Below, in pieces: positions 24,584-31,214 of a stretch of 64,000 nt of DNA (positions are counted from its first letter, which is position 1; each line of letters opens with the position of its first letter). The translations under genes and the position numbers were made by a program. The notes under the pieces were generated by a model. The model was not told where the DNA came from. It worked only from the letters and a program-made list of their open reading frames with translations, and made no database searches. The DNA is from Lewinellaceae bacterium (lineage in GTDB: Bacteria > Bacteroidota > Bacteroidia > Chitinophagales > Saprospiraceae): assembly GCA_020636375.1 (NCBI GenBank), contig JACJXZ010000013.1, positions 1-64,000 of the forward strand. Reading direction: 5' to 3'.

Positions 24584-25765
24584 ATGATCACCAAAGAAGA
24601 ATTAGACAAGCTATTGTCCCAAATAGAGCAGGACCGGGTAGAGAAAACGATCTCTACAAAGGACGCCAACAAGTTTGGTGAGGCGATCTGCGCTTTTGCC
24701 AATGACCTGCCCGACCATAAGCAGCCAGGTTATCTGTTGGTGGGTGTTCATGATGATGGCAGCAGGTCAGGGCTTCAGGTTTCGGAAAAATTGTTGCAGG
24801 CATTGATGGATTTTCGTACTGATGGGCGAATTGTGCCGCCGCCAGCATTGGCTGTGGCAAAATTTTCATATCCGGACGGCGAAGTGGCTGTTGTCGAAGT
24901 GCAACCTCATGACCTGCCGCCGGTACGTTACAAGGGAAAACTATGTATTAGGATAGGCCCCCGCAAAGGCACGGCTAATGAGGCGGAAGAGCGAAGGCTG
25001 ACAGAAAAGAGGACTGCTTTCGCCCGTACTTTTGATGTATTACCATGTAAAGGGAGTACGCTCAAAGACATCAGTGTCGACTTGTTCAAGTTAAGGTATT
25101 TGCCTTCAGCTATTGACGGGGAGGCTCTGGCGGAAAACAACCGCGATTTAAAAGATCAATTAGCTTCTTTGAAGTTCTATGACCTGAAAGAAGATTGCCC
25201 GTCCTATGCCGGTATTTTGATGTTTGGCACCAATCCCCGGTTTTATGTGCCGGGGGCTTATGTGCAATATGTCCGGTTTGCCGGCGAAGACGAGGCCAGC
25301 GATTTCGAATATGAGCATCGGTTCGATGGGGATTTGACCACTCAGCTGGGGGTGATGGAAGAATTCATCAAGGCCAATATTGTAAAGATGGTTTTACCGG
25401 AGCTGGGAGGCAACTATGTAGCCAACTATCCATTGCGTACCTTGAAAGAATTGCTCTTCAATGCGGTGATCCATAAAGACTACCAATCTAACGCGCCGAT
25501 CAAGTTTTATGAATTCTCGGACCGGATAGAAATATCAAATGCAGGGGGGCTTTATGGAAAAGCAAGGCCCGAAAATTTCCCCAACGAAAACGATTACCGT
25601 AATCCTGCTTTAGCAGAAGCAGTTAAGAACCTTGGGTTTGTCAATGGATTCAACATTGGCGTAAAAGCAGCTCAGGCAGCTTTGAAAAAGAATGGGAACC
25701 CGGAAGCAGCGTTCATCAAAGACCAGCCTACTTCCTTTCTGGTAAAAATCTATAAGCGCCTATGA
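24584..25765 (+). CDS. AlbA_2 (Schlafen-type) domain plus RecG-like ATPase C-terminal domain protein
   Basis: A 393-residue protein of the COG2865 kind. Residues about 20-150 form the AlbA_2/Schlafen AAA_4 putative DNA-binding domain (GEAICAFANDLPDHKQPGYLLVGVHDDG; RIGPRKGTANEAEERRL), and residues about 280-370 hold the GHKL-like part (LRTLKELLFNAVIHKDYQSN; RIEISNAGGLYG). Such proteins are transcription regulators or parts of defence modules. Its stop overlaps the start of the ParA-like gene by 4 bases. The region 24400-26740 looks less GC-rich than its surroundings, suggesting transfer. Confidence 0.85.
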   Translation: MITKEELDKLLSQIEQDRVEKTISTKDANKFGEAICAFANDLPDHKQPGYLLVGVHDDGSRSGLQVSEKLLQALMDFRTDGRIVPPPALAVAKFSYPDGEVAVVEVQPHDLPPVRYKGKLCIRIGPRKGTANEAEERRLTEKRTAFARTFDVLPCKGSTLKDISVDLFKLRYLPSAIDGEALAENNRDLKDQLASLKFYDLKEDCPSYAGILMFGTNPRFYVPGAYVQYVRFAGEDEASDFEYEHRFDGDLTTQLGVMEEFIKANIVKMVLPELGGNYVANYPLRTLKELLFNAVIHKDYQSNAPIKFYEFSDRIEISNAGGLYGKARPENFPNENDYRNPALAEAVKNLGFVNGFNIGVKAAQAALKKNGNPEAAFIKDQPTSFLVKIYKRL

Positions 25766-26742
25766 AAACAATTATCTTTTTTAACAACAAAGGAGGAGTA
25801 GGCAAGACCACGTTGGTCTATCATTTCACGTACATGCTGGCTGAGTTAGGGTATAGGTGCCTGGCTGTGGATATGGACCCTCAGGCTAACCTGACCTCCA
25901 TGTTCCTCGACGACGATGAGTTAGAGCGAATATATGCTGCTGCCACCAATCGCGAGACGATTATTTCAGGTATTAAACCTCTGGACCGGGGAATCGGGGA
26001 TATTGCCCCTGTGAAAGTCCATGAAGTGAATGGTAATATAGGGTTAGTGGCAGGCGACCTTGACCTCTCGCTTTTCGAAGACAAACTGAGTTCTAACTGG
26101 AGCAAGTGCATTGACGGTGACGAAGCGGCGTTCCGCATAGTGTCCTCCTTTTATCGAATTATTAAAGCTGCTTCTGAAACGTGGGACACTGAATATTGCG
26201 TCATTGATGTAGGCCCTAACTTTGGTGCCATTAACCGCGCAACACTTATCACAGGAGACTATGTGGTTGTTCCTATGGCAGCAGACCTGTTTTCTCTTCA
26301 AGGACTTAAAAACCTTGGAAACAGACTACAAATCTGGAAAACAGAATGGGCAGACAGAACGAGCCGAAACAGAGCCGTTGACCTGGAATTGCCTCCTGGT
26401 GAAATCGATCCAATCGGATATGTTGTTATGCAGCATGGCATCAAAGAAAAAAGACCGGTTAAATCATACCTGAGGTGGGCCAATCGAATCCCTGGGGTAT
26501 TCAACGAATGTGTCCTTGGAAATCCTGATGCCAGCCCGGATTCCGTTGAAGATGACCCTCATTGCCTGGCATTGCTGAAACACTACCACAGCCTGATTCC
26601 CATGGCGATGGAAGCCCGTAAACCCATTTTCCTGCTTAAGCCGGCAGAAGGCGCGATAGGCGCCCATTATCAGGCAGTCCAGAATGCTTACAGCGACTTT
26701 AAACAACTAACAGAAAAAATCCTGGAGAAAACGGGGGGGTGA
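25762..26742 (+). CDS. ParA/Soj-like ATPase
   Basis: A 326-residue P-loop ATPase with deviant Walker A KGGVGKTT at residues 10-17, the Walker A' region VDMDPQANLT (about 37-46) and the switch segment VIDVGPNFGAINRATL. It is larger than a minimal ParA, with extra sequence in the middle and C-terminal parts (LLKPAEGAIGAHYQAVQNAY). No ParB-like gene or parS repeats are visible. It is translationally coupled to the AlbA_2 gene, so the two probably act as one module, whether plasmid-derived partitioning or defence. Confidence 0.88.
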   Translation: MKTIIFFNNKGGVGKTTLVYHFTYMLAELGYRCLAVDMDPQANLTSMFLDDDELERIYAAATNRETIISGIKPLDRGIGDIAPVKVHEVNGNIGLVAGDLDLSLFEDKLSSNWSKCIDGDEAAFRIVSSFYRIIKAASETWDTEYCVIDVGPNFGAINRATLITGDYVVVPMAADLFSLQGLKNLGNRLQIWKTEWADRTSRNRAVDLELPPGEIDPIGYVVMQHGIKEKRPVKSYLRWANRIPGVFNECVLGNPDASPDSVEDDPHCLALLKHYHSLIPMAMEARKPIFLLKPAEGAIGAHYQAVQNAYSDFKQLTEKILEKTGG

Positions 26743-26745
26743 ATT

Positions 26746-26922
26746 CTATGCGCTTCTCCGCCTCCAAAAGAAAAATCCGATCGCCAGCGCCAGCCCGCCA
26801 ATTATCCACCACTTGTAATCCCATATGCTCCACAGCTCCAGCGGCACCATGTCGCCGACGGGAATGAACGCGATCTTTTGTTTGAGTTGGTTCTCTTTTT
26901 CCGACAAAGTTCCATTCCTCAC
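26746..26922 (-). CDS. Small single-pass membrane protein (58 aa, GTG start)
   Basis: Reading on the minus strand gives a 58-residue protein from a GTG that overlaps the phosphoesterase stop by four bases (GTGA). The C-terminus is one hydrophobic helix (YKWWIIGGLALAIGFFFW) followed by the basic tail RRRSA; the N-terminus is polar with KENQLKQKIAFIPVGDMVP. The overlap and the positive-inside tail argue that it is a real co-translated partner of the phosphoesterase. Confidence 0.6.
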   Translation of the reverse strand: MRNGTLSEKENQLKQKIAFIPVGDMVPLELWSIWDYKWWIIGGLALAIGFFFWRRRSA

Positions 26923-27746
26923 GGCACCGGCAGCAAAATACGAAACGGCTGCTCCTCGCCTGCTTCCACCACCACCTTCATCAGCCAGTCGTTTTCCTTG
27001 CCGCCGTTTAGCTCCAGGCGCAGGAGGTTATCTGCCAGGAAGCGTTCGATTTCCAGGACGTGGCCGTCGCCGTGCATGAACAGGACGGGCTTCCGGAATT
27101 CCAGGGCGGCAGCTTTGAGGGCATCGAATAAGCGGTTGTTGGGATGGCCGGCACCGGCTGGGGGCTGCGCGTGGCCGAAGACGACCGCGCACTTCACCTT
27201 GTTTTGATGAGTTGAAAAGTTTTTCTTCAGCCAATGGATGTCATCGTTCAGGCGGTCTTTCCACGCCACCTCGTCGTGCACCCTGCCGCCGACCAGGTTG
27301 AGCCCGACAAAGAGGCACCTGCGGTGGACGAAAGCGAAGTTCTCCCGGCGGGCGGGCTGGCGGGCCACTTCAAATTTTGGGGCGGGCCAGTTTTGGTCGA
27401 ATTCCATGAAGTGTTCTTCCCAGAGGGGCCAGGCCGAGTCCGGGTCCGGGCAGTCGTTCCACTCGTTGTCGCCGGGGATGATGAAAGTTGGTTTGTCCAG
27501 CCTTTTCAGGATTTCCCACGTCTGCTCGTATTGCCAGCGCTCGCAGGGCGCCTTGCCGGCCTTGATGTCTCCCAGGTGGATGGAGAAGTCGTGGCTTTCG
27601 TCCCGGTTGATGGCTTGTACGCCCGCTTTCAGTTTTTCCACCTCGCTTTCTTTGTAGGGCAGGTCGGCAAAGGCGTAGAAGGTGGTCCGGGAGGGCTGGC
27701 AGCTGAATAGGGAAACGCAGAACAACAGGATCGCAAGTTTTTGCAC
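26919..27746 (-). CDS. Exported calcineurin-like metallophosphoesterase
   Basis: About 275 residues from the GTG at 27746, which directly precedes a lipoprotein-type signal peptide (VQKLAILLFCVSLFSCQPS; lipobox FSC). The reading frame stays open farther upstream through low-complexity sequence. Metallophosphoesterase-like blocks are seen as SIHLGDIKAG, IPGDNEWNDC and the late GDGHVLEIERF; the usual first DxH motif appears as FADLPY, so the metal site is divergent. The substrate is unknown. It is downstream of a 5'-nucleotidase-like gene on the same strand. Confidence 0.75.
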   Translation of the reverse strand: MQKLAILLFCVSLFSCQPSRTTFYAFADLPYKESEVEKLKAGVQAINRDESHDFSIHLGDIKAGKAPCERWQYEQTWEILKRLDKPTFIIPGDNEWNDCPDPDSAWPLWEEHFMEFDQNWPAPKFEVARQPARRENFAFVHRRCLFVGLNLVGGRVHDEVAWKDRLNDDIHWLKKNFSTHQNKVKCAVVFGHAQPPAGAGHPNNRLFDALKAAALEFRKPVLFMHGDGHVLEIERFLADNLLRLELNGGKENDWLMKVVVEAGEEQPFRILLPVP

Positions 27747-27874
27747 GATGGATGTATTGGTTTTGAATTTAAGGAAAAAACAGCATGAGTTTCTCCCATA
27801 GCCCCCATCTCCAGGCATTTCCACTTCATTTCCCATCTCTACACATTTCCACTTCATCTCCCTATTTCTCCCGG

Positions 27875-29434
27875 TCACTCCAGCCTTTTCATATAATCGA
27901 TCACCAGGTCGCGCACGTCGTTGCGCACCTGCCGGCCTCCGATGTCGAAGGTTTTTTCCGTTTGATGGGGAAAATCGCCGAGGAACCCGAGGTTCTGTTC
28001 ATTGCCCTGGGCGACGAATTCCGGCAATACGACGGTGTAGTTTTTGTTTTTTTCAAGCGGAGCGCCATTGATGGACCACTGGTTGCCGGTCCGTTCGGCG
28101 TTTTTAATCTGGAGGTAGCCTCCATCGCCCCGGTTGGTGACCAGGCCGGTTTCCAGGAGCCGGGCCAGGGCATCGCCCGGCAGGCCCATCCGGGCGATGG
28201 GGCCGCCGAAGGGGAAGGTACGCAGCACGTCGTACTGGGTGACGACTCCCTGGATGTCGTCGTCCATGCGCATGGCGCCGCCATTGATGAGGTACACGTC
28301 GGCGCCGGGCCAGGCGGCGGCGAAGGCATCGACGGTGAGCCGCCCGTAATTGGTCGGGCGGCTGCGGACGGCGGGTTCTTTGCACTCCAGAGGCACTTCG
28401 GCAAACATCAACTGCTCGTCCGGTGCATAACCCATATCTTTCATAATGCCATACACCTGGCCCTGCCATTTATCGACCACAGCCTGGGTGGCGGGGTCGT
28501 CGGGGATGCTGTCGTCGATCTTTTTCAGGGTGGAGCGCACTTTGGCGAACCCCGAGGCAGGGTTGTAGGCGATGCGGTGGATGTAAACGGACTTGACGTT
28601 GGCGTCGGCCTTGGTGATGATGGTCTCTTCGGAGTAGTGGTTCATGTTCACGTGGTCGTGGCCGCCCATGAAGAGCAGAGGGCCGGGCACTTCGCGGGCC
28701 AGCCCGATGTCTTCGTCCTCGTTGAGGTGAGTCAGGCCCAGGACGAGATCTACCTGGGGTTTCAGCTCCTCGTAGGTTTCGCGGAACGCCTGGGTGACGG
28801 GTTCATAGGCCACGTAGCTGGCCTTGTTGAACGGCAGCACCACGCCGATGATGCCCACGCGGACGCGTTGGCCCTCCGCGTTGCTGAATTCGTGGATGAT
28901 ATATCGGGGAATATAGCGCTCCTGCCCATCCACTTCCTGGACAAAAGGGAAGAGTTTGCCCAAATCCGCCCGGCGCACGTTACAGACCGTATATTCGAAT
29001 GCGCTCTGGTTGATGCGTTTCTGCAGCAGGCCCGCATCTTTGAGGTCGAATTCGTGGTTGCCGAAGGTGGCGTAGTCCAGGCCCATGGCGTTGAGGACCT
29101 CCACCATCTGCTGGCCGGCGATCCGCTCGCCGTCCTCCTTTTTCAGGGTGCCGATCACGGAAGGGCTGAGGAAGTCGCCCGCCAGTACGGCGATGGTGTT
29201 GGGATTTTCGCGCATCAGTTCTTTCTTCACGGTGGCTACCCGTGCCAGGCCGCCGGCCTTGCCGCCTTCCAGCGGGGCGATCTCGTAGACGTCGTTGAAG
29301 TGCAGGATGGTGAACGTTATGTTTGCCGAAGGATCGGCGGGCAGGCCCCGGCGGGTGGTGCCGCAGCTGCTGGCGAGGATGAACAGCAGGGGCCAGAGCC
29401 AGGACAGAGAACGGTGGTGGAGGTGTTGCTGCAT
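27875..29434 (-). CDS. 5'-nucleotidase/UshA-family exported metallophosphatase
   Basis: A 519-residue lipoprotein (signal ending LASSCGTT). The N-terminal metallophosphoesterase domain has HFNDVYEIAP, LAGDFLSPS, GNHEFDLK and MGGHDHVNMN, and the C-terminal 5'-nucleotidase domain has INGGAMRMDDDIQG, VVTQYDVLRTFPFGGP and a YTVVLPEF segment. UshA-type enzymes hydrolyse nucleotides or nucleotide sugars in the periplasm to recover nucleosides and phosphate. The short phosphoesterase and the 58-residue membrane protein follow it on the same strand. Confidence 0.9.
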   Translation of the reverse strand: MQQHLHHRSLSWLWPLLFILASSCGTTRRGLPADPSANITFTILHFNDVYEIAPLEGGKAGGLARVATVKKELMRENPNTIAVLAGDFLSPSVIGTLKKEDGERIAGQQMVEVLNAMGLDYATFGNHEFDLKDAGLLQKRINQSAFEYTVCNVRRADLGKLFPFVQEVDGQERYIPRYIIHEFSNAEGQRVRVGIIGVVLPFNKASYVAYEPVTQAFRETYEELKPQVDLVLGLTHLNEDEDIGLAREVPGPLLFMGGHDHVNMNHYSEETIITKADANVKSVYIHRIAYNPASGFAKVRSTLKKIDDSIPDDPATQAVVDKWQGQVYGIMKDMGYAPDEQLMFAEVPLECKEPAVRSRPTNYGRLTVDAFAAAWPGADVYLINGGAMRMDDDIQGVVTQYDVLRTFPFGGPIARMGLPGDALARLLETGLVTNRGDGGYLQIKNAERTGNQWSINGAPLEKNKNYTVVLPEFVAQGNEQNLGFLGDFPHQTEKTFDIGGRQVRNDVRDLVIDYMKRLE

Positions 29435-29458
29435 GGTTAGATTGTTAAGGAACGTTTA

Positions 29459-29561
29459 AAAAATAAGTTCGACGTCAATGAATTATCGCGAAGGCTTTTG
29501 CCCTGATGAGACTGTCGGCCTTCGCGATAATTCATTGACTCAAAATGTCGAACTTATTTTT
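29459..29561. repeat. Long nested palindrome (22-bp plus 15-bp arms)
   Basis: The inner arms 29474-29495 and 29518-29539 are perfect 22-bp complements with a 22-base loop. The outer arms AAAAATAAGTTCGAC (29459-29473) and its complement (29547-29561) continue the stem after a 7-base one-sided bulge. It lies between the methyltransferase stop and the nucleotidase start and ends in A/T runs, so it could be a strong bidirectional terminator or a palindromic mobile repeat. Confidence 0.9.
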
Positions 29562-29606
29562 TAATCACTACCAAGTCGCTAAAATACAATAAACCCTGTA
29601 CCCGTT

Positions 29607-30512
29607 TCACACTTTTTCAAAAACCATCCGGTAGTGGTCCATGATCTCCCGTTCGAAGCAGATCTTATTGGGGTTGATGCGGAAGACGGCCACCCGGTGG
29701 CGGAACTCCTTATCGGTGAAATAATGGGGCAGCAGGCTGAGGTATAAAGCGTACTTCCGGAAGTTAAGCTTCCGGAAGTTCTTTCTCCATTGGGATATGG
29801 TCTCGATATAATCCAGCCGGCCGCTGCTTTGGCTGGCCAGCCTGAAGAGGCCATCGGCGGCACGGGTGATCATCTCCGGCCCGTAGGGAAGCCAGGAGCC
29901 GGGAAATTGCTTCATCATCAGGGCGACGAGATAAGGATCGGAGGTTTTTTCCGCGTTAATATCGGCCTGATCGTGGGCGACCATATTTTTACTGAAAACC
30001 ATGGTTTGCAGGTAGAAGCGGCCGCCCGCTGGCAACAGATCGCATACGGTTTTGAAGAAGTTGCGGTACACCTCCTCCTGCCGCCCGGCCAGGTATTCCT
30101 CCGGAGAGCAGAAGTGTTCGAAGGCGCCCAGGGAGGCAACGGCGTCAAAGGTGCCGAAATCGTCCGGCTTGACGGTCCGGCAATCCCGCAGATAAACGTC
30201 AAACCCATTTTTCCGGCAGGCGTTAAACTGCCCTTCCGACAAGGTTAGGCCGATGCACCGGGCGCCGGCCTGGCGGCTGGCGTAGTTGAGGAAAGGGCCC
30301 CAGCCGCACCCCATGTCGAGTACCCGGCTGCCCTCCCGGATGCCCAGGCTTTCAACGATGAATCGGTGTTTGGCCCGCTGAGCCTCTTCGAGGGTCAAAG
30401 AATAGTCGCCGTTGTACATAGCGCCGCTGAAGTCGCCCATTTCTCCCATGCTGAGCCGAAAAATCTCGTCGATGGTGGAGTAGGTGAAGTCCATGTCCTT
30501 TTGATCTGCCAT
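29607..30512 (-). CDS. Cyclopropane-fatty-acid synthase-like SAM methyltransferase
   Basis: A 301-residue class I methyltransferase with the SAM motif RVLDMGCGWGPFLNYA (about residues 60-75), the LSEGQ post-motif and an EHF segment (ASLGAFEHF) typical of the CFA/mycolic acid cyclopropane synthase family. Such enzymes methylate or cyclopropanate lipid chains at membranes. No signal peptide is present. It stands alone between a palindrome and a divergent DinB-type gene. The true substrate could be another small molecule. Confidence 0.8.
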   Translation of the reverse strand: MADQKDMDFTYSTIDEIFRLSMGEMGDFSGAMYNGDYSLTLEEAQRAKHRFIVESLGIREGSRVLDMGCGWGPFLNYASRQAGARCIGLTLSEGQFNACRKNGFDVYLRDCRTVKPDDFGTFDAVASLGAFEHFCSPEEYLAGRQEEVYRNFFKTVCDLLPAGGRFYLQTMVFSKNMVAHDQADINAEKTSDPYLVALMMKQFPGSWLPYGPEMITRAADGLFRLASQSSGRLDYIETISQWRKNFRKLNFRKYALYLSLLPHYFTDKEFRHRVAVFRINPNKICFEREIMDHYRMVFEKV

Positions 30513-30633
30513 GTTGTTCGTTTATAGTTTATAAAGATGAAAAAGCCGTTGATCTTTGAAAAAACGAAGGGATGCGCGAGATTGTGCCGACAATGAATTG
30601 TCTATATAATAAGGTACAAAACAGAGAAGATAC

Positions 30634-31089
30634 ATGTTCTATCAATTCCAGATTTTAGCAACCACCCGGGAGAACTTATTTAAGCTGATGGACGGCCTGG
30701 CCCTGCGGCAGCTGAACCACATTCCGGAAGGGTTTAGCAACAACCTGCTGTGGAACGCCGGCCACATCCTGGCCACGCAACAGCTGCTCCTCTACAACCT
30801 GTCCGGGCAGGAGTTGCGGCTGCCTGAAGAATTTATTGGCCGTTTCCGGAAGGGGACGCGCCCGGAAGGCGCTTACGGTCAGGAGGAGGCCGTTTTCATT
30901 AAAGACAACCTCCGGCCGACGGCCCAGCAGGCAGCGCTGGATTACGAGCGCGGGTTGTTTCAGGAATTCGGGGCCTATGCAACCAGTTACGGCATCAAGC
31001 TGAATACCATTGAGGAGGCCATTCAGTTCAACAACGTCCACGAGGGGCTGCACCTCGGCTACATGATGGCGATGAGGAAGCGGGTGTGA
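30634..31089 (+). CDS. DinB-superfamily protein
   Basis: A 151-residue four-helix-bundle protein of the DinB/YfiT type. Helix 1 (FQILATTRENLFKLMDGL) and the WNAGHILATQQLLLYNLSG segment supply the first metal-ligand His, and EGLHLGYMMAMRKR the last. These proteins are metal-dependent, often thiol-transferases using bacillithiol-like cofactors, but this one has no assigned role. It ends before an inverted-repeat region and a convergent gene. Confidence 0.82.
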   Translation: MFYQFQILATTRENLFKLMDGLALRQLNHIPEGFSNNLLWNAGHILATQQLLLYNLSGQELRLPEEFIGRFRKGTRPEGAYGQEEAVFIKDNLRPTAQQAALDYERGLFQEFGAYATSYGIKLNTIEEAIQFNNVHEGLHLGYMMAMRKRV

Positions 31090-31100
31090 GAGGGGGCGCG

Positions 31101-31200
31101 GTTTGCCGTTCGCTATTCGCTTTTCGCGGTTCGCGGCGAACTGCGAACTGCCAACCGCGTACCCCAAATAGCCAAAAGCGAACGGTGAACCGCGAACGGC
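31101..31200. repeat. GC-rich inverted repeats built from CGTTCGC-type words
   Basis: GCCGTTCGC-like words on the left (31105-31135) recur as GCGAACGG-like complements on the right (31136-31200). It separates convergent genes and can fold into strong hairpins, probably a bidirectional terminator. Confidence 0.65.
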
Positions 31201-31214
31201 TGGGTTCCCCCGCT

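Noticed and set aside
25762..26742. Plasmid origin or partition locus
   Set aside because: No ParB, replication protein or iterated parS sites are visible; the region is flanked by ordinary chromosomal genes.
27785..29440. Long plus-strand frame opposite the 5'-nucleotidase gene
   Set aside because: The minus strand has full metallophosphatase and nucleotidase motifs; the plus frame is a codon-bias shadow.
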